Source: JBKHBT01 sp046542255 (GTDB lineage Bacteria; UBP14; UBA6098; JBKHBT01). From it: a stretch of DNA of 15,153 bases. Position 1 is the first letter of the stretch. Every line of letters starts with the position of its first letter. The stretch lies in contig JBKHBT010000083.1 in assembly GCA_046542255.1 (NCBI GenBank), positions 1-15,153 of the forward strand. The letters are read 5' to 3'. Of the stretch, positions 6,704-14,409 are shown piece by piece. A program made the translations under genes and the position numbers. The notes under the pieces were generated by a model. The model searched no databases and was not told the origin of the DNA. It saw only the letters and a list, made by a program, of their open reading frames with translations.

Positions 6704-9700
6704 CTAGAAAACCGGTTCTGCGCCGATTGTACCTATCAAGGATTCATAGTAAGCTTCGGACTTTTTATATTCTAAATCTTTATGTGCACTATCGAGTTTT
6801 TGCATTAAATTCATCTTGTCGATCAAAGATTTATTTCTTTTGTCTTCTATGAAATTCTCGAGATCTTCGATATGCCTTTTCATTTTATTGATATCCAGAT
6901 TCTGTTTGTATTTCAGGCGTTTTTTATACCATTGGCTTTTTATTACATATTCAGCATCGAAAAGCTCGCGAATTTCGCTATCATCTATTGTTTTTCCATC
7001 GAAATGGTCATAGACCATAATATGCAATAGCGCCTTAAGAGGCGGGATTGCTTTTTCAATGGAACCGTCATCGAAATACATCCTGGCAACTCGCCTCTGA
7101 GAATCGACGATATTATCGACTCCATCTACAAAGGCTTGCAAATCTTCGGTCTCGGGGCGAAGGATTTTCTCTGGAAATACCGCCTGTGGTTCATCGAAAA
7201 TTCGGCCGAAATACCTAAATAATAGATTGGAAGTTATCCTGTAACCCAACCTTGATGCTTTGACAGTCCGTCCTTGATATTCGAAATCCTCGACTTTTTC
7301 AAGAGAGCCTTCTTCGATTAATTTTCTGGGATTTTGTAATTCTTCATTCATTCGAGAAAATAATTCGGGTACCAATATGCTGATGTCATGGTCGATGCGA
7401 CTATTTACACCGATAAATCCTGCTGCGGAAGTATAACCATGATAGCCAGTAAGGATGTATGAAAGCAAAGCATTATTCAAATCCGGTACCGGTGAAAGCA
7501 TATTAAATGGGCCTTTTGTGAGTGCGCCTTCGCTTCCAGCGCCTGTCGTGGAAGGCGATTTTCCTGAAAGGCTGCATATAAAATCCATGAAAAGTTCGGG
7601 CAATTCTTGATAGTGGATAGGATTATAAACAGAAAGAGGCTTTATACCTTTATCTGGCTCGGGAGGGTTATTGCGCCTTGCCGGCAAGACAGAATCAACT
7701 GCAAAATATAGCGGCTCACTCTCGGGAATTCGCTTTTTCAATCTCATGCCGATCTCTGCCAGATAATATTCAATAGGATGTGAAAAATCCGGCCGGGTCT
7801 GAAGATAACGCGGATTTGTGCTTCGCGAACCATCCGGCATAATCCTTGGATGTGATGGCGATATAAAAAAGCTATTATCATGGTCTAATTCACCCGAGCG
7901 GATTATCTTTTTTATCGGCTCGGTGTATTTATCGAAACCGATGGCATCATTCATAATCTTGCGAGCATCCTGAGGAGTAAGTGGCTGATAATTGGTGATA
8001 AAGACATTGTTTCGTGCAAGGTCCTGCTCGGCTTCTTTGTCATAGCCCTTATGAATAGCCTCGTCCGGCCTCTGGAATAGACGGTATTCGCAATTTGTCA
8101 GAAGTTTTACACTTTTGGCATCTACTGGCGATTCGATATATTCAAATCTATTGGCTGGTAGAGTTGTCGATGCTGTTATGTCGTCTTCCATCTGAATTTT
8201 AGCCGATGCGATAAAATCATTACGAAGTCTGTGTACAGACCATGAACCATCTTCTGCATAGCCAACCCTCAAAAAGGTATCGATGATCTTACGGCCATTG
8301 AAATAAAGCTCATGCCCACTCTGGCCATTTATTTGATTAACACTGAAATACTTTTGCCAATTTCCTTTCCATTCGGGGCGGTAGAATCGCTTGATGCAAA
8401 ATACAAGCCCTTTTACATTATGTGGGATAGATTGCAAAAACTCATTATATTCATCAGTGCAGTATTCCGAAGGAGTCAGAAGCTTTATAACAGAACCGAG
8501 CGATCTTTCTGGTGAAAGCAAGGGCCGGGAAGATGTCTTTCTTTTCTTGTGTTTTTTCCAGCGGTTTGAATAGTCATAGTTAATTATCTTGTCTGCCAGG
8601 GCGAAATCTTTTTCGACATCGGAAATATGGAATGGCCCGTAAATAACCGAATTCAAAAGCGATTTGGATATCTCTGATTTACCGCCGCCAGAGACAGTAC
8701 ATGGCTTATGACAGAATACACCATCGGCTACTGTGCCAACCAGCCGCCAGGTTGGCGCAGATGGATGCTTTTCCATGTGGATTTTGTAGCCATCTGGATA
8801 TATGTAGTAATGCTTTGGAAGAAGAGTCAAACTTCTTTTTTGGCCGCCATATTCCCAACTCACCTTTTCATCATATAGGTCGAATATTGCATTTTCTGGA
8901 ATGTAATGAATATTTGGGAATTTTATATCATCGGCATAATTACCATCATGAATATTCATTATACGCGAATAATTCTTTTTGACATCCTCAAATTTATAAT
9001 TGGTTTTGGCAAATGCTTTGTCCGAGAGATTATATTGAGGGAAAACAAGCGTGCCACCGGCATGTTCTTCTTCGACATTGCCCATTAGATTGGCAGCATA
9101 AGAGAGCTGGGTTTTGATTTCCTTTTTGGAATATCCGAAATAATTATCTGCGATAATAGTTACTACGCGTCCCTTTTCATCTCGAGCAGTTATCTTAAAT
9201 GGCGAGCCGTCATTGTATAGTTCGGTTTTGGCTTTCCAGCACATTCCTTCTTTTCTTTGTCTTTCGGTAGCATAGTCATAGTGTGGAAGGCCGAGAGCTT
9301 CTTTGCGGATTTTCGTAAGGTGTGGAGCCAAAATTATGCATCCTGTATGGCCACTCCAATGATCTATATCCAATGCCGCATCATTTTCTATGAGATTGGG
9401 GTCACCGGCATTGCCAAATACCGATTCGACAAAATCTAAGGTGCTAACCAGAGATGCTGGAACAATAAAGCGAACTTCGATACTCTTATGAGGCATTTTG
9501 CCCTTTATCCCTGGCGATACAATCGGCCTTTGATATAGCGATACAAAAGAATGCGCTTGATTTTTCTGCGATGCTGTGAAAGGTACTTCCATAAGTTCCT
9601 TCGGAGGCATCATAGCTTCTTGAAACAGCCTCGCAAAAACGATTTTGGGTACGAGTTTCTTGTCATGAGGAACAAGCGGCCCACCTTCGACGATATGAAA

Positions 9701-10195
9701 TGACCCTTTGGTCGTTCTTCTATCATGCTTGGGATTATTAAGAATGCCCTGTTTGATTCTATATGAGTTGATATATTCGCTTTCGTAAACATTGCTATCA
9801 GGAGGCAGTGAAAGAAAGCGTGCGAGGCCGTATCTATCGAGAATAAAACTCTCATCGGGCATATTCAAATTCTCATCGATATCATCGAAATATTGATGGA
9901 GAAAGTCCTGTATTCGCCTATCAACGGGGCAAAGGTATGATTTAAGGAGACGTTTTTGCTCCTGGTAATTTTCGATAATATTCGACATCAGTTCTATGAA
10001 TTCTTTGTCTTTTCTGGAATCTATTTTGGACTCTTCTGAGCTTTTGGGCTGGTCATAAATTAATCCTTCGCCTTTTCTGACATGCCATGGCTGTCCTAAA
10101 GCAGCGAGTTTGAGATTGATGTAGCGACGAATATTTTTCTGTGATTTAAATCCGGCAGGGTCGTCTGTCATGCCAATAGACTTTTCGATATCCAT
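6704..10195 (-). CDS. PPi-type phosphoenolpyruvate carboxykinase
   Basis: 1163 residues, the size of the diphosphate-dependent PEPCK family (about 1100-1160; Propionibacterium and Entamoeba types). The family reaction is PEP + CO2 + phosphate <-> oxaloacetate + PPi, in the cytosol. Family landmarks I recognise: NPKHDRRTTKGSFHI (154-168), TLDFVESVFGNAGDP (252-266), WSGHTGCIILAPH (280-292), ATERQRKEGMCW (309-320), IIADNYFGYSKKEIKTQ (347-363), EEEHAGG (375-381), a Gly-rich kinase-like loop CTVSGGGKSEIS (499-510, K506) and SPSTTGAGSEGALTKGPFN (880-898). The C-terminal 60 residues look coiled-coil. No frameshift. ATG at 10195 has AGGAGG 4 nt upstream. It points to PPi-linked central metabolism, typical of anaerobic fermenters. 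The identification rests on remembered family sequence, not a search. Confidence 0.78.
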   Translation of the reverse strand: MDIEKSIGMTDDPAGFKSQKNIRRYINLKLAALGQPWHVRKGEGLIYDQPKSSEESKIDSRKDKEFIELMSNIIENYQEQKRLLKSYLCPVDRRIQDFLHQYFDDIDENLNMPDESFILDRYGLARFLSLPPDSNVYESEYINSYRIKQGILNNPKHDRRTTKGSFHIVEGGPLVPHDKKLVPKIVFARLFQEAMMPPKELMEVPFTASQKNQAHSFVSLYQRPIVSPGIKGKMPHKSIEVRFIVPASLVSTLDFVESVFGNAGDPNLIENDAALDIDHWSGHTGCIILAPHLTKIRKEALGLPHYDYATERQRKEGMCWKAKTELYNDGSPFKITARDEKGRVVTIIADNYFGYSKKEIKTQLSYAANLMGNVEEEHAGGTLVFPQYNLSDKAFAKTNYKFEDVKKNYSRIMNIHDGNYADDIKFPNIHYIPENAIFDLYDEKVSWEYGGQKRSLTLLPKHYYIYPDGYKIHMEKHPSAPTWRLVGTVADGVFCHKPCTVSGGGKSEISKSLLNSVIYGPFHISDVEKDFALADKIINYDYSNRWKKHKKRKTSSRPLLSPERSLGSVIKLLTPSEYCTDEYNEFLQSIPHNVKGLVFCIKRFYRPEWKGNWQKYFSVNQINGQSGHELYFNGRKIIDTFLRVGYAEDGSWSVHRLRNDFIASAKIQMEDDITASTTLPANRFEYIESPVDAKSVKLLTNCEYRLFQRPDEAIHKGYDKEAEQDLARNNVFITNYQPLTPQDARKIMNDAIGFDKYTEPIKKIIRSGELDHDNSFFISPSHPRIMPDGSRSTNPRYLQTRPDFSHPIEYYLAEIGMRLKKRIPESEPLYFAVDSVLPARRNNPPEPDKGIKPLSVYNPIHYQELPELFMDFICSLSGKSPSTTGAGSEGALTKGPFNMLSPVPDLNNALLSYILTGYHGYTSAAGFIGVNSRIDHDISILVPELFSRMNEELQNPRKLIEEGSLEKVEDFEYQGRTVKASRLGYRITSNLLFRYFGRIFDEPQAVFPEKILRPETEDLQAFVDGVDNIVDSQRRVARMYFDDGSIEKAIPPLKALLHIMVYDHFDGKTIDDSEIRELFDAEYVIKSQWYKKRLKYKQNLDINKMKRHIEDLENFIEDKRNKSLIDKMNLMQKLDSAHKDLEYKKSEAYYESLIGTIGAEPVF

Positions 10196-10205
10196 AGCGC
10201 CTCCT
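10196..10205 (-). promoter_or_regulatory. Strong ribosome binding site of the PEPCK gene
   Basis: A full AGGAGG (10205-10200) lies 4 nt before the ATG at 10195. It fixes the start and resembles the 4-nt spacing of GGAGG at the lipoprotein gene (2427-2423). Confidence 0.8.
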
Positions 10206-10230
10206 ATGGTTCTTGAATTTATTTTCTTTA

Positions 10231-10259
10231 ATTATCGGCAACTCACGGATGAACTGAAA
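10231..10259 (-). promoter_or_regulatory. Candidate promoter of the PEPCK gene
   Basis: Read leftward, TTTCAG (10259-10254) and GATAAT (10236-10231) are separated by 17 bp. The -10 matches sigma-70 in 5 of 6 positions; the -35 is poor (3 of 6). The resulting leader of roughly 25-30 nt reaches a good ribosome site. This would allow the gene to be expressed separately from the operon that ends at 10307. Confidence 0.35.
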
Positions 10260-10268
10260 ATTCTTATC

Positions 10269-10286
10269 TAAAATAAATTTATTTTA
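10269..10286. repeat. 18-bp AT-only perfect palindrome
   Basis: TAAAATAAATTTATTTTA is a perfect dyad made only of A and T, about 10 bp upstream of the candidate PEPCK -35. It could be an operator, a promoter UP-type element, or the weak 3' stem of the DUF3108 operon. An adjacent dyad TTATCC-G-GGATAA (10294-10306) abuts the DUF3108 stop codon. Confidence 0.4.
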
Positions 10287-10306
10287 TCTTTATTTATCCG
10301 GGATAA

Positions 10307-11125
10307 TCATGGTTTCCAGACTTCGCCTTCTTCAAATTCGATAAGGTCGGCAGATATCTCGCCGATTACGATTTTCGTAACCATCTTAACGGGCATTTTT
10401 ACTTCATTGTCTGTAACCCAGATGAAAATTCGGCCCTTCTGGTCGAATAGCCCAGGTGTTTTGAGTATAGGCTCTACGACAAGGCAATTGAATGTTCCGG
10501 CTGGCACTTCTATCTTCTCGCGCCGGTGAGTAACCACGAGGACGGGATAATTTTTGCCATCTGTGTGATTGGGTAGGGGAATAGAGTCGCCTATTTCAAG
10601 CTCGAGAGTCCTGGCATAATAGAATGATGATAGGATATCTTGCACACGCGGATAAGTCTCAATATCGTAATCTTTGGATATTGCACGATTATTTTCCTGA
10701 TCGAATTTAATCCATTCATTCGCTTTATAGTCGCCCTCAGAAAGATGTTTCTCTGTGCGATATGAATAAAGGTTTTCTGCATCCCAAATGCTGGTAAACA
10801 TATCCTGAACCGGAAAAATCAGGTTGAAAGCCTTATTAGTCCATGCACGCGATTGTATCAAATAGCATAGATTTTCTTCATATTCGATAATTGTTGGTAT
10901 AGAAAGCTCGCCATAACCGGCTTTGACCGGTCCATAGCCGACTTCAAAAAGAAGCTTTTCTCCCAATCTGACCGCTTCCAAATTAGATGGGCGAGGTACC
11001 TCTACATCATCGAAGGCCCGTAGATGTTTCTCACGTTCTTCCTTAGGGGCGACATCTGCGATCAATGGAAGTAGTGCAATTAATACTATCGATATAGTCA
11101 GTATTATTAGAGTCCTATTTTTCAT
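10307..11125 (-). CDS. DUF3108 family exported protein
   Basis: 272 residues. The N-terminus is a signal peptide or anchor (KNRTLIILTISIVLIALLPLIA, likely cleaved near residue 23). The rest follows the DUF3108 pattern: GEKLLFEVGYGPVKAGYGELSI, a middle segment YSYRTEKHLSEGDYKANEWIKFDQ, then VQDILSSFYYARTLELEIGDSIPLP, EKIEVPAGTFNCLVVEP and the closing GRIFIWVTDNEVKMPVKMVTKI. Members are periplasmic beta-rich proteins of unknown role, often next to envelope-biogenesis genes. Its start overlaps the phosphatase gene by 11 nt, with AAAAGGAA upstream, and it ends the five-gene operon. Confidence 0.85.
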   Translation of the reverse strand: MKNRTLIILTISIVLIALLPLIADVAPKEEREKHLRAFDDVEVPRPSNLEAVRLGEKLLFEVGYGPVKAGYGELSIPTIIEYEENLCYLIQSRAWTNKAFNLIFPVQDMFTSIWDAENLYSYRTEKHLSEGDYKANEWIKFDQENNRAISKDYDIETYPRVQDILSSFYYARTLELEIGDSIPLPNHTDGKNYPVLVVTHRREKIEVPAGTFNCLVVEPILKTPGLFDQKGRIFIWVTDNEVKMPVKMVTKIVIGEISADLIEFEEGEVWKP

Positions 11126-11600
11126 CGGTGTATTCCTTTTCTAAATTTGAAACCAGATGCCTTATATGGTCTTCGATTATTTTGCCGATTTTGCGGTAAT
11201 AATCGAGATCTTCTCCAATTGGGTCGGGTATGTTTTTATTCGAGCTGGGATTTCCAAAATTGCTGAGGAATTCAATTTTCCCAGCCGATGAGGGGAAAGC
11301 ATTTTCGATATAATCTTTATGCTTTTTTGACATTACAATGATTTTTTCGGCCTCCTCTGCACTTTCACGGTCGATATGTTTGCTGATATGGGCATTTATT
11401 TCTGCGCCATATTCCGAAGCGACAGTGGCAGATTTTTCGGATACTGGCATTTGTCCGATATCTAATGTACCTGCCGATGATATTTTGAAATCATTTTCAT
11501 TCAAAATGTCGCTATTTATAATATAATACTTTAAAAGACCCTCTGCAAGAGGACTTCTGCAAATATTTCCGCTACAAACAAATAATATTTTACTTTTCAT
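11115..11600 (-). CDS. Low-molecular-weight protein tyrosine phosphatase
   Basis: 161 residues, normal length. The P-loop VCSGNICRS (8-16) carries the nucleophile C9 and phosphate-binding R15 of the C-x5-R motif. The general acid is D126 in DPIGED. The SSAGT strand (41-45) and MSKKHKDYI helix start (90-98) are also typical. It hydrolyses phosphotyrosine via a cysteinyl-phosphate. The residue after GN in the loop is Ile, as in tyrosine phosphatases. The arginine phosphatase YwlE, also found near a Sua5 gene in Bacillus, has Thr there. The family also includes arsenate reductases, but the context argues against that. In an operon with manC it may act like Wzb in exopolysaccharide control, though no tyrosine kinase is in view. 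It overlaps both neighbours by 11 nt; Shine-Dalgarno weak. Confidence 0.9.
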   Translation of the reverse strand: MKSKILFVCSGNICRSPLAEGLLKYYIINSDILNENDFKISSAGTLDIGQMPVSEKSATVASEYGAEINAHISKHIDRESAEEAEKIIVMSKKHKDYIENAFPSSAGKIEFLSNFGNPSSNKNIPDPIGEDLDYYRKIGKIIEDHIRHLVSNLEKEYTDEK

Positions 11601-12273
11601 AGCTTCTAATTACTTTTAAATTTGGAAAAATTCGGCCGATATTGGAAAGGTCCGCTTTTCCACATCTTATAATTTCTACGCTCTCGGGAAAATGCTCAGC
11701 ATTTATCATCGTAGATGGCGAGAAATAGTCATCGACCTTTTTTTCATTCCAAAATGGAAGGTATAGATGTTTTTGTTCATAGACGATGGCATCTGCTATA
11801 TCGCTGTACATATCGACAATTTTTTTTCTCTTTAGCAGGGGTTTTTCTCCAGCTCGATTAACGCTTGTCGAAGAAATCGGATCGCCAATATATTCCAATG
11901 TTTTATTTACGAAAGCATGTTCTGAGACGCGGAATGCGATCAAATTATCAGGCTCGAATGGCGATTTGATTTTATGTGGTAGGAGAAATGTATAAGGCCC
12001 GGGCCAAAGCGATTCTAAAAGCGGCAAATATTTTTCATAATTAGCAATATAATCCGAAATCCATTCGAATTTGATAAGAAGAATCTGCGGCTTTTTTGCT
12101 TCTCTATTTTTTATGCGGTTTATTCTATGGAGGCCATCCTTATTAGACAAAGATGCGCCAAATCCATAAAGAGTCGAAGTAGGATATATTATTAGGCCAC
12201 CTTCATTTAATATTTTAGAAACAAAATGAGCTATTTCGGTAATATTGTTTTCGGAAACGGCAAAAAAATTCAT
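11590..12273 (-). CDS. tsaC: L-threonylcarbamoyladenylate synthase (TsaC/YrdC type)
   Basis: 227 residues. It makes threonylcarbamoyl-AMP from threonine, bicarbonate and ATP, the first step of the t6A37 modification of ANN-decoding tRNAs. The YrdC motifs are in order: IIYPTSTLYGFGA (28-40), RIKNREAKKPQILLI (53-67; most members have KPL, here KPQ), LWPGPYTFLL (89-98), FRVSEHAF (114-121), PISSTSVNRAGEKPL (132-146) and SPSTMI...VEIIRCG (185-205). There is no Sua5 C-terminal domain, so it is the short TsaC form. Its ATG overlaps the SPOR stop as ATGA (12270-12273), so translation is probably coupled; there is no good Shine-Dalgarno. The unusual neighbours (manC, SPOR, phosphatase) partly recall the ywlC-ywlE linkage in Bacillus. 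Confidence 0.9.
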   Translation of the reverse strand: MNFFAVSENNITEIAHFVSKILNEGGLIIYPTSTLYGFGASLSNKDGLHRINRIKNREAKKPQILLIKFEWISDYIANYEKYLPLLESLWPGPYTFLLPHKIKSPFEPDNLIAFRVSEHAFVNKTLEYIGDPISSTSVNRAGEKPLLKRKKIVDMYSDIADAIVYEQKHLYLPFWNEKKVDDYFSPSTMINAEHFPESVEIIRCGKADLSNIGRIFPNLKVIRSYEK

Positions 12274-12779
12274 TCTTGTTTAATTATCCTATCTCGGACA
12301 ATCCATGCATCCGAAAGGCCTTTTACTTTTGTTACCTCATCGAGAAGTTCTTTGGCATCCTGTTCTTTTTCGCAATTGCCTACTCTCAATTTGAAGTATG
12401 GTGGTTCATAAGGCCTATAAACTTTCATTTCCAACTCTCTTTCGAAATGTGCCACAAGCGAATCGGCCTCTTTTTTGTCTGTTGTCGTTATCAGTTGAAC
12501 ACGCCAGCCTTGCATATATTTTCTGTCGGAATCTCCACTGCTATGCGATTCGCTGAATATATCGACATTTTCATCATCGGATTGCTCTGTGCCCGGCCTT
12601 TTTTCTTCAACTATGACTTTAGGCATTTCATTTTGTGCTACTTCATTGATATAGTGCTCAGAATCGGCCTGCGATTCTTCGGTTTTTCGTGATGGCAGAT
12701 ACATGCTCTGGCATCCGATGAAAAATAGAAATGCAAAAAGGGCGAAAACGGTTTTACATATATTCTTCCAATTCACCAT
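12270..12779 (-). CDS. SPOR-domain lipoprotein
   Basis: 169 residues by the longest reading. The hydrophobic stretch FALFAFLFFIGC ends in a lipobox with acceptor Cys23. A flexible acidic linker (about 25-88) leads to a C-terminal SPOR domain (91-165): GWRVQLITTTDKKEADSLVAHF, then YEPPYFKLRVGNCEKEQDAKELLDEV and the final strand DAWIVRD. SPOR domains bind denuded glycan strands at the septum, so an envelope or division role in the periplasm is likely. Start choice: AGGAG (12785-12781) is only 1 nt from the ATG at 12779 but 4 nt from the next codon, GTG (12776-12774). The GTG start (168 residues) fits the spacing used by other genes here. It overlaps manC by about 26 nt and tsaC by 4 nt. Confidence 0.85.
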   Translation of the reverse strand: MVNWKNICKTVFALFAFLFFIGCQSMYLPSRKTEESQADSEHYINEVAQNEMPKVIVEEKRPGTEQSDDENVDIFSESHSSGDSDRKYMQGWRVQLITTTDKKEADSLVAHFERELEMKVYRPYEPPYFKLRVGNCEKEQDAKELLDEVTKVKGLSDAWIVRDRIIKQE

Positions 12780-13833
12780 TCTCCTTTATTTTTTTTACCA
12801 GTTCACCGACTTTGGAATGCTCATGCGAAGACATAATAAGAAGCACATCATCAGTACGTACGATTATTGCATCAGAAAGTCCAAAGGTTACGATGGGTTT
12901 ATCGGTTTTATTGTAAACAACTGTTTGAAAACTTCTGTAATTTTTGGCTTCGCCGATAACGGTATTTCCATTGCCATCTGAGCCATAGATTCTTGGTAAT
13001 GCGATAAAGCTTCCCATATCGTCCCATATGAATTTGGCTCTTACAACTGCCACATTACAGGCTTTCTCCATGACTCCGGAATCGATACTTACCTTTTCAG
13101 CTCTGTCGAATACGTCCTCGAGTGTTTTCTGGCTATCTGGGGACTCAACAGATTCGCGATATTTGTCGAATTCAGTGGCAAGCTTCGGTGCACAGACATT
13201 TGCCTCGCGAGCTATCGAAGATGCTTTCCAGATGAACATTCCGCTATTCCATAGATGTTTCGAGTCGATATAGTATTTATCGGCTATATGACGTTGTGGC
13301 TTTTCTTTGAAAGCCTTAACTTTGTAAACATCATTACTGTCAAATTCATCCATCTGTTCGCCGGTTTCGATATAGCCATATCCTGTTTCTGGGCGTGATG
13401 GTTCGATACCGAGCAGAACCAATTTATCCGTCATTGCGACTTCTTTGGCTAATTTCAAGCTTTCCAGGAATCTATCGACTGGTTTTATGAAATGGTCGGA
13501 AGTCAGGACGAACATCATGGCATCTTCTTCTTTGCCCAGCAAGTAATTTGCAGCATATAGAATTGCCGATGCGGTGTTTTTTCTTTTGGGTTCGACAAGG
13601 AAGTTTTCATCTTTGAGCCTTGGAACCGTTTCTTTTATCATATCTTTCATCTCTTTGCCGCTAACAATGAGCACTCGCTCAATCGGGATCATATCTTCTA
13701 TTCTCGCGATAGTTTCTTCGATCATTGTTTTATCTGAAAAAAGCTTTAGAAGCTGTTTTGGTTTGCTTTTTCTGGAAAGCGGCCAGAGCCTTTCACCGAT
13801 TCCGCCAGCCATTATTATTGCATAATCTTTCAT
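12754..13833 (-). CDS. manC: Mannose-1-phosphate guanylyltransferase
   Basis: 359 residues, the single-domain form (no phosphomannose isomerase domain). It converts mannose-1-phosphate and GTP to GDP-mannose and PPi, the donor for mannosylated, rhamnose- or fucose-containing polysaccharides. The N-terminal signature MAGGIGERLWPLSRKSKPKQ (8-27) binds GTP and Mg2+. EPKRKNTA (81-88), TSDHFI (111-116, metal-binding Asp), ETGYGYIE (149-156), FKEKP (175-179), LWNSGMFIWK (194-203) and VMEKA follow in family order, and the C-terminal half is complete. ATG at 13833 has AAAGGA 6 nt upstream. It is the first gene of the overlapping five-gene operon. GDP-mannose use by glycosyltransferases is not encoded in the window. 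Confidence 0.95.
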   Translation of the reverse strand: MKDYAIIMAGGIGERLWPLSRKSKPKQLLKLFSDKTMIEETIARIEDMIPIERVLIVSGKEMKDMIKETVPRLKDENFLVEPKRKNTASAILYAANYLLGKEEDAMMFVLTSDHFIKPVDRFLESLKLAKEVAMTDKLVLLGIEPSRPETGYGYIETGEQMDEFDSNDVYKVKAFKEKPQRHIADKYYIDSKHLWNSGMFIWKASSIAREANVCAPKLATEFDKYRESVESPDSQKTLEDVFDRAEKVSIDSGVMEKACNVAVVRAKFIWDDMGSFIALPRIYGSDGNGNTVIGEAKNYRSFQTVVYNKTDKPIVTFGLSDAIIVRTDDVLLIMSSHEHSKVGELVKKIKENGELEEYM

Positions 13834-13862
13834 CTGCTATCCTTTCTTGTATCAATTACAGA

Positions 13863-13891
13863 TATACAAAATAAAAGGCAAAGACCATCAA
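13863..13891 (-). promoter_or_regulatory. Candidate promoter of the manC operon
   Basis: Read leftward, TTGATG (13891-13886; 4 of 6 match to the -35) and TGTATA (13868-13863; a poor -10) are 17 bp apart, about 30 bp before the manC start. It is placed correctly for a short leader, but the -10 is weak. Confidence 0.25.
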
Positions 13892-14397
13892 ATTTCAAGT
13901 GATTTTCGAGAATTGTGAAGATATAATTTACCACGTTTCTTTATTAGACGAAGACAAAATATTCTATTTATCAAAATTTAATGAACTTACAGTTAGATTT
14001 AGATTTATCCAATTTTTGTTATTAAAATGTAAACTTTTTGTATTATTCGATGTTTTTAGAAGGATTTATTGGATAACTTGAAGTTCAATTTCTATCTAAT
14101 GAAAATCTTTGACCGAAGTTGAAAGAATATTAAAAAGAATACATAAAAACAATAATAAGAAATTATACAAAAATTGCAATTATGCATAAATAATTATGAT
14201 TCCAATAAATTCTGATTTGCTTTGCCGAATAGGGTAACTCTTTTATATCAAAATATTAACCGATGTGGATACTGAAATACTCACCCATAAAACATCATCT
14301 AAAATGTTTAATTATCACTAATAAAATGTCAAAATTTGATTAAAAAACTTGATTTTTCATTGATTCATAGCTTATTTGATATTGAGTGAAACTAAAC

Positions 14398-14409
14398 AAG
14401 GAGTTATAA
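14398..14409 (+). promoter_or_regulatory. Ribosome binding site of the fibre-like gene
   Basis: AAGGAG (14398-14403) lies 6 nt before the ATG at 14410 and fixes the start of this right-edge gene. Confidence 0.75.

Larger units (their letters stand above)
13834..14409. other. 576-bp AT-rich divergent non-coding region
   Basis: No supported gene. It separates the leftward manC operon from the rightward fibre-like gene and is markedly more AT-rich than the surrounding genes. It has several short AT dyads (for example AATTGCAATT near 14173-14182). Four TTGAT[TA] words (14336, 14349, 14360, 14377) crowd the last 75 bp before the fibre-like gene. A possible leftward promoter lies at 13863-13891. 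The long untranslated stretch could hold regulatory sites or a small RNA, but I see no specific family. Confidence 0.5.

Noticed and set aside
8701..8982. 93-codon plus-strand frame inside the PEPCK gene
   Set aside because: It is a shadow of a conserved coding region, with no ribosome site and His/Cys-rich random composition.
12276..12692. 138-codon plus-strand frame antisense to the SPOR gene
   Set aside because: It is the complement of a clear SPOR lipoprotein, is rich in Phe/Cys with no domain logic, and has no start signal.
13899..14081. 60-codon plus-strand reading frame in the AT-rich gap
   Set aside because: It starts with GTG and has no ribosome site. Its Phe/Leu/Ile/Lys-rich content is what AT-rich DNA gives by chance, and it lies where the manC promoter region should be.
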